Origin: Flavobacteriales bacterium
GTDB lineage: Bacteria > Bacteroidota > Bacteroidia > Flavobacteriales_G > Salibacteraceae
Direction: 5' to 3'
DNA length: 64,000 nucleotides
Assembly: GCA_018660685.1 (NCBI GenBank)
Contig: JABJJW010000014.1
Span: 112,482 to 176,481 of the forward strand
The first letter of the stretch is position 1. Each line of letters begins with the position of its first letter. Positions 26,736 to 35,618 of this stretch are shown piece by piece. The notes under the pieces were generated by a model, which was not told where the DNA came from, did no database searches, and worked only from the letters and a program-made list of their open reading frames with translations. A program made the translations under genes and the position numbers.

Positions 26736-28466
26736 ATGAGACTATCCTACTCTAGACTAGCAATTGTTTCAATCATTGCATTGAGTGCACTAGCGGCGTG
26801 TAACCCGCTCAACAAGATGAATAAGAAACATGGGTTGGTGAAGTATTCACTCGATCCTAATCCGCTTGAAATGCACGGTGATTCCGTAGCCATTACGGTT
26901 AGCGGTCGCTATCCAGAAAAGTTCTTTCACAAAAAAGTCGTTGCCAATGTCAGTCCAGTGATGGTTGATGCCAACGGAAATGTGGTAAAAGAGTTTGAAA
27001 CAATCAAGCTAATAGGTGAACTCGCTGAAGGCGAAGGAACCAAGATCAACAAAACTGGAGGAAGCTTCAATGTGTTTAACATCGTCGCTTTCGAATCAGC
27101 AATGGAGAATGTTGACCTTGAAATTCGTGTCGAAGCGGGTTTTAAGACAAAAATAAAGTCATTTGATCCAGTTCCACTCGGACATGGTACGATCACGACT
27201 CCAATGTGGGTACAGAGTGATGAAATGCCAATTTTGGGTAAGGACAAATTCACGAAGGTTTCTCCGAGATCGATTTCTGCTGAAATCAACTACGAACTAC
27301 AGAGAAGCAATGTCAGATCAACTGAAATGAAAGATGCTGACATCCTTGATGTCGACACATTCATGCAGAAAGGTCTGGAGTATGAATACACCTGGAAAGG
27401 TGTTCAGATTACTTCCTACGCTTCGCCTGATGGTGAAACAGCATTGAATGAGAACTTGGCGGGTGACCGTGCAAATTCTGCTGCGAGTGCAGTGATGTCA
27501 ATGTTTAAGAAAGCGAAGATTGACGCTGGAGGTGAGGAAAGCCTTTATAGTAAAACTCCAAAAGGAGAAGATTGGATGGGCTTTAAGGAGAAAATGGAAG
27601 GATCAGAGATTGCTGACAAAGACATGATCCTTCGTATTCTAGGTATGCACAGTGATGATCAGAAGCGCGAAGAGGAAATTAAAAACCTAGCTGCTACTTA
27701 TGAAGTCATCGCAGAGGAAATTCTACCTCCATTGAGACGATCTGTGATCACAATCAATGCTGAAGAAGAAGCCAAAACTGATGATGAGCTAAAGCAGCTT
27801 GTAAAGGAGAATCCTTCAGAATTAACAATCGAGGAAATTCTTTATACAGCAACTCTTTACAAGGACCTTAACGACAAGTTAGAGGTTTATAAAGCGGCTC
27901 AAGCCACGTACAGTGATGACTGGAGAAGCTCAAACAATGTTGGCTACATCTACGTTCTTCAGAACAAGGTGTCAGAAGGCAAAGCTGAATTTGAAAAAGC
28001 TGCAAAAGCTAGTCCTGCTGAGAAAGTGGTAATGAACAACATCGGTGCAGTTACGAGATTGATGGGTGACAGATCCGGTGCTATGGACTACTACAAGAAA
28101 GCAAAAGGTGCTGGAGCTGAAGTGAATTACAACATTGGTATCCTCAACATCATGGGTGGAGATTATGAAGATGCTGTTAGCAACATGGGTAGTTACAACA
28201 CATTCAATTCTGCCTTGGCTAAAATGTTAAATGGTTCTTCTGAAGAAGCGGTCAATGCAATTGAAGCATCTGATGCAAAAGCAACAGCGGAAGGATACTA
28301 CCTTAAAGCTCTCGTTGGAGCGCGCACAAGCAACAAGGATATGATTGTAAATAATCTGAAGCCTGCGTGTGACAAGGACAGCGCTCTAAAAGACAAAGCT
28401 GCTGGAGATGCAGAATTCATGGATTACTGGGATGATGATCAGTTTAAAGCTGCGATCGCCAAGTAA
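26736..28466 (+). CDS. Envelope lipoprotein with OmpA-like middle and TPR C-terminus
   Basis: The 576-residue protein has a lipoprotein signal (lipobox LAAC near residue 21). A beta-rich N-terminal half follows (about 30-200). The middle segment near residues 225-250 reads QITSYASPDGETALNENLAG followed by DRANSAA, which resembles the peptidoglycan-binding OmpA-like fold. TPR-like helices fill the rest (NNVGYIYVLQNKVSEGKAEF, NNIGAVTRLMGDRSGAMDYY, VNYNIGILNIMGGDYEDAV). It looks like a structural cell-envelope protein linking outer membrane and cell wall. A near-consensus -7 box (TAATATTGC) lies at 26681. The gene is followed by its own terminator. The precise role is unknown. Confidence 0.75.
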   Translation: MRLSYSRLAIVSIIALSALAACNPLNKMNKKHGLVKYSLDPNPLEMHGDSVAITVSGRYPEKFFHKKVVANVSPVMVDANGNVVKEFETIKLIGELAEGEGTKINKTGGSFNVFNIVAFESAMENVDLEIRVEAGFKTKIKSFDPVPLGHGTITTPMWVQSDEMPILGKDKFTKVSPRSISAEINYELQRSNVRSTEMKDADILDVDTFMQKGLEYEYTWKGVQITSYASPDGETALNENLAGDRANSAASAVMSMFKKAKIDAGGEESLYSKTPKGEDWMGFKEKMEGSEIADKDMILRILGMHSDDQKREEEIKNLAATYEVIAEEILPPLRRSVITINAEEEAKTDDELKQLVKENPSELTIEEILYTATLYKDLNDKLEVYKAAQATYSDDWRSSNNVGYIYVLQNKVSEGKAEFEKAAKASPAEKVVMNNIGAVTRLMGDRSGAMDYYKKAKGAGAEVNYNIGILNIMGGDYEDAVSNMGSYNTFNSALAKMLNGSSEEAVNAIEASDAKATAEGYYLKALVGARTSNKDMIVNNLKPACDKDSALKDKAAGDAEFMDYWDDDQFKAAIAK

Positions 28467-28484
28467 GACCAAATAGATGATTTT

Positions 28485-28515
28485 AAAAAGGGTGCCCATT
28501 CGGTACCCTTTTTTT
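28485..28515 (+). terminator. Rho-independent terminator
   Basis: The stem AAAAAGGGTgCC / GGtACCCTTTTTT has one mismatch, a short loop and a run of seven T. It ends the TPR lipoprotein gene. Confidence 0.8.
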
Positions 28516-28560
28516 GTGTCCCGCATTCTCAATGTGAATTCCAACGCCTCGATAAACGAT

Positions 28561-28568
28561 TATATTTG
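28561..28568 (+). promoter_or_regulatory. Candidate -7 promoter box (TATATTTG)
   Basis: An exact TAnnTTTG match 20 bases before the ATG of the small Cys-rich lipoprotein and downstream of a terminator. It supports the ATG at 28588 over the long in-frame extension. Confidence 0.5.
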
Positions 28569-28587
28569 TCCCCTAACAAATAGCCCG

Positions 28588-28797
28588 ATGAAAAGACTAT
28601 TTACTCTACTTGGAATATCCGCCGCATTAATGCTTACGAGCTCTTGCGAGAAATGTGCAACCTGTACATCAGTAAGTGATGACCCTCTAACCGCTGGGGA
28701 AACTCTCACAGATGAGATTTGCGGAACCGGTAGAGATTACGACGATCAAGTGACCATCTACGAGCGGGCAAATTGGGACTGCAGCACTGCTGAGTAA
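28588..28797 (+). CDS. Small Cys-rich lipoprotein
   Basis: The 69-residue product has a signal with lipobox TSSC. The mature part has three closely spaced Cys at its very start (CEKCATC), then an ICGTGRDYDDQVTIYE segment and a final DC, giving five Cys in about 48 residues. One anchors the lipid; the others could form disulfides or bind a metal. Similar short lipoproteins occur next to unrelated genes in Bacteroidota, and no function is known. The upstream in-frame extension crosses the terminator and promoter and is rejected. The stop directly abuts the convergent methyltransferase stop. Confidence 0.78.
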   Translation: MKRLFTLLGISAALMLTSSCEKCATCTSVSDDPLTAGETLTDEICGTGRDYDDQVTIYERANWDCSTAE

Positions 28798-29328
28798 TCA
28801 CCCAGAATTTCTTTTAAATAACTCCCAGAGGACGATTCCTCCGGCGATCGTGACGTTCAAACTGTGTTTAGTGCCTTGCTGAGGAATCTCAATAACGGCA
28901 TCACATAGTTCAATTACATCCTGACTTACGCCATTTACCTCGTTGCCCAGAATAACACAGCACGGGAACACCGAATCCTCAATCGACTTAGGATCTATTG
29001 AGTCATCACACTGTTCAACCGCCAGTAACTTGTACCCTTCTTCCCTTTTTTTCAATAAAAAGATCGTTATATCTTCCTCATGAGTCCACTCTACACTTTC
29101 GGTGGCACCAAGCGCTGTGCGCTGAATATCTCGATGAGGAGGAGTTCCTGTGATGCCACAAAGTGCGACGCTTTCAACATTAAACGCATCCGCAGTTCTA
29201 AAAATCGAGCCCACATTTGATAGACTTCTTATATCGTCAAGCACAACAACTACGGGATGTTTATCCTGATTTAGATACTCATCGACGCTGGCTCTACCAA
29301 GGGCTTCATTCGTGCGTTTGTTGTTCAT
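28798..29328 (-). CDS. SpoU/TrmH-type RNA 2'-O-methyltransferase
   Basis: This 176-residue SPOUT methyltransferase has the three family motifs: DDIRSLSNVGSIFRTADAF near residue 30, VILGNEVNGVSQ near 130, and HSLNVTIAGGIVLWEL at the C-terminus. These form the knotted S-adenosylmethionine site. It lacks the N-terminal substrate-binding extension, so the RNA target (tRNA or 23S rRNA) cannot be named. The ATG at 29328 is chosen; a longer in-frame version would overlap the divergent mutS gene. Confidence 0.88.
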   Translation of the reverse strand: MNNKRTNEALGRASVDEYLNQDKHPVVVVLDDIRSLSNVGSIFRTADAFNVESVALCGITGTPPHRDIQRTALGATESVEWTHEEDITIFLLKKREEGYKLLAVEQCDDSIDPKSIEDSVFPCCVILGNEVNGVSQDVIELCDAVIEIPQQGTKHSLNVTIAGGIVLWELFKRNSG

Positions 29329-29391
29329 AAGTTGTTTTAAAGTGACAATTTGGAAATTAAGAGACTCAAGGGATGTTTTTAGTTTTATTGG

Positions 29392-31998
29392 ATGTCTACA
29401 AAGGAGAAAAAGAATCGGAAGGAAACTCCCTTGATGCAGCAATATTATGCGATCAAGGCCAAGCACCCGACGGCCTTGCTTCTTTTCCGTGTAGGTGATT
29501 TTTACGAGACATTTGGAGAGGACGCGATTAAGGCGTCAAATATTCTGGGAATTGTCTTGACTCAGAGAAAGAATGGTGCTGCATCCCACGTTGAATTAGC
29601 GGGGTTTCCGCACCACAGTCTTGACACTTATCTACCCAAGTTGGTACGTGCAGGTCAGCGAGTCGCGATCTGCGACCAACTTGAAGACCCGAAAATGACT
29701 AAGACCATAGTCAAAAGAGGCGTGACTGAACTCGTCACACCAGGAGTTAGCTTCAATGAACAGATTCTGGACAAAGACACCAACAACTTTTTGGCGGCGG
29801 TGGCCTTCGGAAAATCTAAGGTTGGGGCTTCGTTCTTAGACATAAGCACCGGAGAATTCTTTGTCGCAACCGGAAATGTGGCCTATATCCAAAAGCTAAT
29901 GGCTGGTTTCAAACCCTCTGAAATTCTATACGACAGAAGTAAAAAGAAACAATTCACTTCGGCAATTGGAGCAGGTACCCATGACTTCGCGATGGATGAG
30001 TGGGTCTTTCAAGAAGAATATGCGAGAGAACAGCTGAATCGCCAGTTCAAAACAATAAGTCTCAAAGGATTTGGAATCGATGATCAGCTAGAGTCAATCA
30101 TTGCGGCCGGGGCAGCGCTTCAATACCTTGGAGAAACTCAACATCACAGATTAGAGCACATAAGGTCGATTTCACGAATCGATAGCGATGATCACGTATG
30201 GCTGGATCAATTCACGCAACGGAATCTTGAGATATTCAGAACCAACAATCTCGGAGGCAAGGCTCTCCTTGACGTCATCAACAATTGTCTGACTCCCATG
30301 GGTTCAAGGTTGCTTCGTCAATGGTTGGCATTTCCATTGAACAAGGTTGCTGACGTCAATGCTCGGTTGGAAACTGTGAGTGCCTTTGTTGAATCAGCAG
30401 AATTGCTGGAAGAGTTGAGGTCGCATCTGCGTAAAATTGGGGATTTAGAACGAATGGCCTCCCGACTATCGATTGGAAAACTCCATCCGAAGGAGGCGAT
30501 CTCACTTTCAAAGTCACTTGGCGAATTAGAGCCGATCAAAGAATCTCTGAAGAAAAACAAGAAATTCGATCATTCAATTTCGAAATTCGCTGATACTTCC
30601 TCTCTTATTCAGCTAATCAATCGTACGGTTCAGAGTGATCCACCAGCCCTGGCATCTAAGGGTGGAGTCATTGCAAACGGAATCAATGAAGACCTCGATG
30701 ATCTTCGAATAATAGCCTATTCAGGCAAAGATCACCTGGTGAAAATTCAGCAAGAGGAATCTGAACGAACTGGGATTTCCTCACTGAAAATTGGCTACAA
30801 TAATGTGTTTGGGTATTACCTGGAGGTCACCAACACCCACAAGGACAAGGTGCCAGAAGAGTGGATTCGCAAACAAACTCTCACAAACGCTGAGCGATAC
30901 ATAACCGAAGAATTAAAGGAGTACGAACAGCAGATTTTGGGAGCTGAGGAGAAAATTCAACAAATTGAAATCGAGTTATATGACGGATTTCTCCAAGAAT
31001 TAGCACACGGCATTCCAGAAATACAGCAATGTGCCAGAGCAATAGCGGAGCTTGACTGTCTCGGCACCTTTGCGTTCAACGCCAGGGCATTCGATTATTG
31101 TCGCCCCATTCTGTCGAATGGAAGCAATCTGCTGATTAAGGAAGGTAGGCATGCTGTAATAGAGCGTGAAATGCCACATGATGAGACTTACATTCCGAAT
31201 GACATTCTGCTCAACAAGGATGAGCAACAGCTCATCATGCTTACTGGACCGAATATGTCTGGTAAGTCAGCGCTGCTAAGGCAGACGGCGATTATCGTGT
31301 TAATGGCACAAATCGGTAGTTATGTTGCTGCGACCGAAGCAGAAATTGGCATAGTAGACAAGATTTTCACGCGGGTCGGAGCCAGTGATAACATCTCGCA
31401 AGGTGAATCAACATTCATGGTCGAAATGAATGAAACGGCCAGCATTCTGAATAACCTCTCTGATAAAAGTTTAATTCTCCTCGATGAAATAGGTCGGGGA
31501 ACGAGTACGTACGACGGGATATCTATTGCTTGGGCTATTGCCGAATATCTTCATCAACATGAAGGACGTCCATTGACGCTTTTTGCCACGCACTATCACG
31601 AGTTGAACGAAATGACAGATCGGTTCGAACGTATTCGAAATTTCACGATTTCCATCAGAGAAGCGAAGGACAAGATCATTTTTCTTCGCAAGCTCATTGA
31701 AGGGGGAAGTGAGCACAGTTTTGGAATACACGTCGCTACGATGGCTGGAATGCCTTCAGTATTGATTAAAAGAGCCGAAGAAGTATTGAAGACTCTTGAA
31801 GGCTCAGATCGAAAGGACCTGAATTCAGAAAGTCTCAAAGATGTATCAGATGCGGTTCAGATGAGCATATTCCAATTGGATGATCCGGTACTCAGTCAGA
31901 TCAAGGAAGAAATTCAAAATATTGAGATAGACTCATTAACGCCCGTCGAAGCATTGTTCAAGTTAAACGAGATTAAGAAGCTTCTTGGATCGAAATAA
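29392..31998 (+). CDS. mutS: DNA mismatch repair protein MutS
   Basis: MutS recognises mismatches and recruits MutL. The 868-residue length fits MutS1. The mismatch-reading Phe-x-Glu is present as DFYETFGED (F37, E39). The lever and clamp domains follow, and the ATPase has the Walker A TGPNMSGKSALLRQ near residue 617, then STFMVEMNE, DEIGRGTSTYDG and ATHYHEL. The C-terminal tail keeps a helical region for tetramer or MutL contact. It is divergent from the methyltransferase gene, and tRNA genes follow. Confidence 0.97.
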   Translation: MSTKEKKNRKETPLMQQYYAIKAKHPTALLLFRVGDFYETFGEDAIKASNILGIVLTQRKNGAASHVELAGFPHHSLDTYLPKLVRAGQRVAICDQLEDPKMTKTIVKRGVTELVTPGVSFNEQILDKDTNNFLAAVAFGKSKVGASFLDISTGEFFVATGNVAYIQKLMAGFKPSEILYDRSKKKQFTSAIGAGTHDFAMDEWVFQEEYAREQLNRQFKTISLKGFGIDDQLESIIAAGAALQYLGETQHHRLEHIRSISRIDSDDHVWLDQFTQRNLEIFRTNNLGGKALLDVINNCLTPMGSRLLRQWLAFPLNKVADVNARLETVSAFVESAELLEELRSHLRKIGDLERMASRLSIGKLHPKEAISLSKSLGELEPIKESLKKNKKFDHSISKFADTSSLIQLINRTVQSDPPALASKGGVIANGINEDLDDLRIIAYSGKDHLVKIQQEESERTGISSLKIGYNNVFGYYLEVTNTHKDKVPEEWIRKQTLTNAERYITEELKEYEQQILGAEEKIQQIEIELYDGFLQELAHGIPEIQQCARAIAELDCLGTFAFNARAFDYCRPILSNGSNLLIKEGRHAVIEREMPHDETYIPNDILLNKDEQQLIMLTGPNMSGKSALLRQTAIIVLMAQIGSYVAATEAEIGIVDKIFTRVGASDNISQGESTFMVEMNETASILNNLSDKSLILLDEIGRGTSTYDGISIAWAIAEYLHQHEGRPLTLFATHYHELNEMTDRFERIRNFTISIREAKDKIIFLRKLIEGGSEHSFGIHVATMAGMPSVLIKRAEEVLKTLEGSDRKDLNSESLKDVSDAVQMSIFQLDDPVLSQIKEEIQNIEIDSLTPVEALFKLNEIKKLLGSK

Positions 31999-32040
31999 TT
32001 GATTTTTTCGAGCTACAAATTCCAATTTCAGATATTAATT

Positions 32041-32048
32041 TATTTTTG
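32041..32048 (+). promoter_or_regulatory. Candidate -7 promoter box for tRNA-Gly (TATTTTTG)
   Basis: An exact TAnnTTTG match followed by CC lies 11 bases before the tRNA 5' end, so transcription would start only about four bases before the mature tRNA. Confidence 0.55.
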
Positions 32049-32058
32049 CCGTCCTTTT

Positions 32059-32131
<73 letters not shown>

Positions 32132-32141
32132 CAAATCCCTT

Positions 32142-32171
32142 AAATGCCTCCCGTTAGGGAGGTATTTTTTT
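32142..32171 (+). terminator. Rho-independent terminator after tRNA-Gly
   Basis: The 11-bp stem AAATGCCTCCC / GGGAGGTATTT (one G-U pair) with a GTTA loop runs into seven T. Confidence 0.85.
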
Positions 32172-32241
32172 GGACATAAATTGGTGCCAAACCATTGCGT
32201 TAAACAGGGTGTTTAAAGCAGTTGTGATAGAAATATCACGT

Positions 32242-32326
32242 GCCCGGGTGGTGGAATTGGTAGACACGCGGGACTTAAAATCCCGTGGCCATTGCGGCCG
32301 TGCCGGTTCGACCCCGGCTCCGGGTA
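32242..32326 (+). tRNA. tRNA-Leu (anticodon UAA)
   Basis: This 85-base class II tRNA has the acceptor stem GCCCGGG/TCCGGGT with G-U end pairs. The anticodon stem is CGGGA/TCCCG with loop CTTAAAA, so the anticodon is TAA. A long variable arm (TGGCCATTGCGGCCG region) and the T arm GCCGG TTCGACC CCGGC complete it. CCA is not encoded. A small inverted repeat precedes it and a terminator follows. Confidence 0.97.
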
Positions 32327-32338
32327 CAATTTCAATAG

Positions 32339-32369
32339 AGGCCTGCTTCAAATGAAGTGGGCCTTTTTA
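32339..32369 (+). terminator. Rho-independent terminator after tRNA-Leu
   Basis: The arms AGGCCtgCTTC and GAAGtgGGCCT pair with one internal two-base mismatch and are followed by five T. Confidence 0.7.
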
Positions 32370-32388
32370 TTCAAGAATGCTTCGTGTT

Positions 32389-33603
32389 TTATGCTTTTGA
32401 GTTCAGCCAATCAAGAATTTGACTGGTTGCCCCAGCATTCTCCCCAAAATACTTTTGGGCCTCAAGTCCAACCTTTTCTCTGATCGCGGCTGAATCCAAC
32501 AGTAGATCTAAAGTCCTACTTAGCTCAGCCTCATCCATTATTTCGTAGATCACCTCTCTCGATTTCAATTGCTGAATCTCTAGAAATCGGTCATTCTTTG
32601 GACCACAAAGTACCGGGATCGACCAAACAGCAGCTTCCAAGGTATTGTGTACAGCTGACCCAAATCCACCACCAACGTATGCAACCGTCGCATATTGATA
32701 TAAGGACGAAAGCAGCCCAATCCTATTTACAAAGAGAACCCTCCCTCCTATTTCTCCGCCTTCAAGTTGATCATAGTCGATGATGTCAGGGCCGAAAGTA
32801 TCCTTCCACTTTTTCCATTGTTTATTCCCTAGTTCATGTGGTGCAGCAATGACTTTCAAGTCTTTTCTACGTTCAAGAAAAGGAATTAGGATTTCATCGT
32901 CTGAGGGCCAGTTGCTTCCGATGACGAGCACTGGCATATCCCCAACAAATTCTTTTACCGCAGAAAGTTCAAGACGTGCGGCCCTATTTTGAACAACCCG
33001 ATCGACCCTGGTATCACCTGAAACTTCGGCAACGTCAATTCCTAAATGTCGTTTGAGCCGATCTTGACTTTCAAGATCTTGAACAAAGATTTTATCAAAC
33101 TGTCTTAACCTGTGGCCAAGAAGATTTCCCGGCCAACGAAATAAACTGTAATTCTCTGGAAAATAAGCACTTATCAAGGCGAATGGAATTTTTCGATCGT
33201 GAATTTCTTCCATGAAATTGTACCAAAATTCGTATTTGACAAAAAGAATCGCACTAGGCTGAAATTTGTCAAGAAACGCTCTAGCCAACGACGAGTGGTC
33301 CGTAGGAAGATAACAGACTTCGTCAGCAACTTCTTTCGCTTTTTCAGATTGAAACCCCGATGGAGAGAAATAGGTTAGGAGAATGAAATACTCATCCTTC
33401 ATCGATTCGATTAACGGGCGCGCTTGCTCAAATTCACCGACTGAAGAACAATGAATCCAAACTGTTTTACCATTTTCGGGAGCATCAATCAATTTCCACG
33501 AATCCCGACCTCGAACCCACAATTTTGCTTTTTCATCGACCAAACTGGCCAAACGAGTTCCGACTTCGAAGAGGAAAATTGCTATGGAGTAGAGTAAAAG
33601 CAA
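32389..33603 (-). CDS. waaA: 3-deoxy-D-manno-octulosonic acid transferase
   Basis: WaaA (KdtA, family GT30) adds Kdo to lipid A at the inner face of the inner membrane. The visible features are an N-terminal hydrophobic anchor (LLLLYSIAIFLFEVG), the acceptor-domain segment WIHCSSVGEFEQARPLIE, FVKYEFWYNF, ISAYFPEN, and the donor-domain segment YVGGGFGSAVHNTLEAAVW. I choose a TTG start at 33603, four bases after the upstream stop codon, giving 404 residues. The longer in-frame version would extend 77 bases into the upstream gene without added similarity. The start is uncertain. Confidence 0.92.
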   Translation of the reverse strand: MLLLYSIAIFLFEVGTRLASLVDEKAKLWVRGRDSWKLIDAPENGKTVWIHCSSVGEFEQARPLIESMKDEYFILLTYFSPSGFQSEKAKEVADEVCYLPTDHSSLARAFLDKFQPSAILFVKYEFWYNFMEEIHDRKIPFALISAYFPENYSLFRWPGNLLGHRLRQFDKIFVQDLESQDRLKRHLGIDVAEVSGDTRVDRVVQNRAARLELSAVKEFVGDMPVLVIGSNWPSDDEILIPFLERRKDLKVIAAPHELGNKQWKKWKDTFGPDIIDYDQLEGGEIGGRVLFVNRIGLLSSLYQYATVAYVGGGFGSAVHNTLEAAVWSIPVLCGPKNDRFLEIQQLKSREVIYEIMDEAELSRTLDLLLDSAAIREKVGLEAQKYFGENAGATSQILDWLNSKA

Positions 33604-33607
33604 GGGA

Positions 33608-34363
33608 TCAATAAAAATAAAAGTCCTTTGGTTGACGCTTGTACATAGGGAAGTACCACCGGAGAGTAAGGTTGACCAGTACATCTAGCCTCAACTTGTT
33701 ATCCGACTCCATGGTGTCAAAATTTATAGCTCTTCTGTTTTTGGTAAACCCTTCGTGGATTTCAAGTCCTATGTAGTAATTAATGAATCGATAATTGCTA
33801 AAATGTTGATAGCCGACTCCTTGCATTAATGATAATCCGCTAGTGAATCGATCGTACCCTTTTCGGTAGTTTCCCTGTAATTGAGGTATGGATTCTGATT
33901 CATCCTGAATTCGAATTCGGTGCTGCATATATCCAACACCAAGGGTAGTCTGAATTCCACAATTGGGATTAGGCCCAATCATAGACCAAATTTTCCCAAC
34001 CCTCACAGAGGTAATAAACCCACGCTCGAAAAACACAACGTTTGCCGGGTTGCCGGTTCTGTCAATTATTATGTTCGTGTTGGTCGTGATGGGGTCTAGA
34101 ATACTGTCTTCCTTCACTTGATTCCCGAACAGTATTGCCATGTTGGGTTCAATGATCCAGTTGCTTTTGGTTTTGAACATTAAGGAGCCACCTGTCATGC
34201 CACTGTACCCGAAGCGTAGTCCCAATTCACCCAATGGGTATGACAATCCAATTTGAGCTCCGAGGGCCACAACACTGATGGTCGAATCTTCAATACTCTT
34301 TTGACCAGTAGAATTATGTCCAAAAAATGTAACCAGCACGAAGAGAATAATTGCCCTATTCAC
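33608..34363 (-). CDS. Predicted outer-membrane beta-barrel-like protein
   Basis: The 251-residue product starts with a signal peptide (NRAIILFVLVTFFG, cleaved near STGQ). It continues as alternating amphipathic strands with aromatic girdles (IGLSYPLGELGLRFGYSG, LGVGYMQHRIRI, LTLRWYFPMYK), typical of small outer-membrane barrels. A GTG at 34363 gives the cleanest signal peptide; an ATG 13 codons upstream is open. A near-match -7 box (TACTTTCG) lies just before the GTG. It precedes waaA closely on the same strand, which suggests an envelope role. No function can be named. Confidence 0.65.
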   Translation of the reverse strand: MNRAIILFVLVTFFGHNSTGQKSIEDSTISVVALGAQIGLSYPLGELGLRFGYSGMTGGSLMFKTKSNWIIEPNMAILFGNQVKEDSILDPITTNTNIIIDRTGNPANVVFFERGFITSVRVGKIWSMIGPNPNCGIQTTLGVGYMQHRIRIQDESESIPQLQGNYRKGYDRFTSGLSLMQGVGYQHFSNYRFINYYIGLEIHEGFTKNRRAINFDTMESDNKLRLDVLVNLTLRWYFPMYKRQPKDFYFY

Positions 34364-34458
34364 ATTGCGAAAGTATAAAGGCAAGTGAAGGGTATCAGAC
34401 AATATTTCAATCTATTCGCGTTCACTTAGAATTAGGTAATAATGGCCATTGAAAACGA

Positions 34459-34466
34459 TATCTTTG
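34459..34466 (+). promoter_or_regulatory. Candidate -7 promoter box for the sugar-nucleotide operon (TATCTTTG)
   Basis: An exact TAnnTTTG match followed by C lies 29 bases before the ATG at 34488. It lies after the alternative TTG start at 34449, which it therefore argues against. Confidence 0.5.
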
Positions 34467-34487
34467 CGCCTCATTTTTTTGTTGCGG

Positions 34488-35618
34488 ATGAAGCCTATTC
34501 AGCTAGTAGATCTCCACACTCAGTATTCCAGAATTAAGAGCGAAATCGATGAAGCAGTGCTTGACGTCATCGAAAGCTCGGCATACATAAACGGACCGGA
34601 GGTAAAAAAATTTCAAGCAGAACTTGAAGAGTATCTGGGAGTGAAACATGTCATTCCCTGTGCCAATGGCACGGATGCGCTTCAGATCGCCCTCATGGCT
34701 ATTGATGCCGAACCTGGGGACGAAATAATCACCCCCAGTTTCACCTATATCGCGACTGCAGAAGTGATCGCTTTGCTTGGTTTAACCCCAATCTTCGTCG
34801 AAGTGGATACTGACAACTTCACTTTAGACATTGAAGATGTTAGGGCCAAGATCACGGAGAAAACTAAAGCCATCATTCCTGTTCATCTTTATGGAGCCTG
34901 CGCGGATATGGATGCTATCATGGAGATCGCTGACGAACACGATCTCAAAATCATCGAAGACACTGCTCAGGCAATCGGCACGACATACAGAAGCAAATCT
35001 GGCCAGACACATTCAGCCGGAAGCATTGGTCATATAGGAACCACCTCTTTCTTTCCATCGAAAAATTTGGGCTGCTTTGGCGACGGGGGAGCAATGATGA
35101 CCAATGACGATGATCTCGCAGCTAAGCTGAGAATGATCGCGAATCATGGCCAACGAATTAAGTATATACATGACTCAATCGGCTGCAATTCACGCCTTGA
35201 CAGTATACAAGCCGCGGTCCTTCGGGTCAAATTGAAACATCTCGATACTTATACCCAGGAAAGGAATCGAGCTGCAAATTATTACAGTCAATATCTGGGT
35301 GAGCTAGAGCAAATTCAGCCTCCTCAGACACCGGAGAATTCGGATCATGGGTTTCATCAATACACGATCAAGTTAACAGGTGTCGACCGTGATGCGCTCA
35401 AGGAGTATCTGAATGATCTTGGCATTCCTGCCAACATTTACTACCCAGTACCAGTGCATCTTCAAAAGGGTTACACAAAATACGGTTTTGGAGTAGGAGA
35501 CTTGCCCGTGACAGAAGCCCTGTCGGAAGTGGTGTTGTCTCTACCGATGCACACAGAACTCGAAAAAGAACAACAAGATTTTATCATTAATTCAATAAAA
35601 GATTTTATTACCAAATGA
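34488..35618 (+). CDS. wbpE: DegT/DnrJ/EryC1 sugar aminotransferase, WbpE-like
   Basis: The 376-residue PLP enzyme closely follows WbpE, which aminates the 3-keto group of a UDP-2-acetamido-uronic acid using glutamate. Visible landmarks are ANGTDALQIALMA, PSFTYIATAEVIALLG, VHLYGACADMDAI, EDTAQAIG, the PLP Lys in SFFPSKNLGCFGDGGA, and NSRLDSIQAA. It opens a six-gene operon and overlaps the next gene by four bases. The WbpD-like acetyltransferase three genes on supports the same pathway. Another 3-keto sugar substrate is possible. ATG 34488 is selected by the promoter position and by the family N-terminus (KPIQLVDLHTQYSRIK). Confidence 0.88.
   Translation: MKPIQLVDLHTQYSRIKSEIDEAVLDVIESSAYINGPEVKKFQAELEEYLGVKHVIPCANGTDALQIALMAIDAEPGDEIITPSFTYIATAEVIALLGLTPIFVEVDTDNFTLDIEDVRAKITEKTKAIIPVHLYGACADMDAIMEIADEHDLKIIEDTAQAIGTTYRSKSGQTHSAGSIGHIGTTSFFPSKNLGCFGDGGAMMTNDDDLAAKLRMIANHGQRIKYIHDSIGCNSRLDSIQAAVLRVKLKHLDTYTQERNRAANYYSQYLGELEQIQPPQTPENSDHGFHQYTIKLTGVDRDALKEYLNDLGIPANIYYPVPVHLQKGYTKYGFGVGDLPVTEALSEVVLSLPMHTELEKEQQDFIINSIKDFITK

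Noticed and set aside
29329..29466. Longer N-terminus for the SpoU-type methyltransferase
   Set aside because: It would overlap the divergent mutS start by 75 bases and adds no family sequence.
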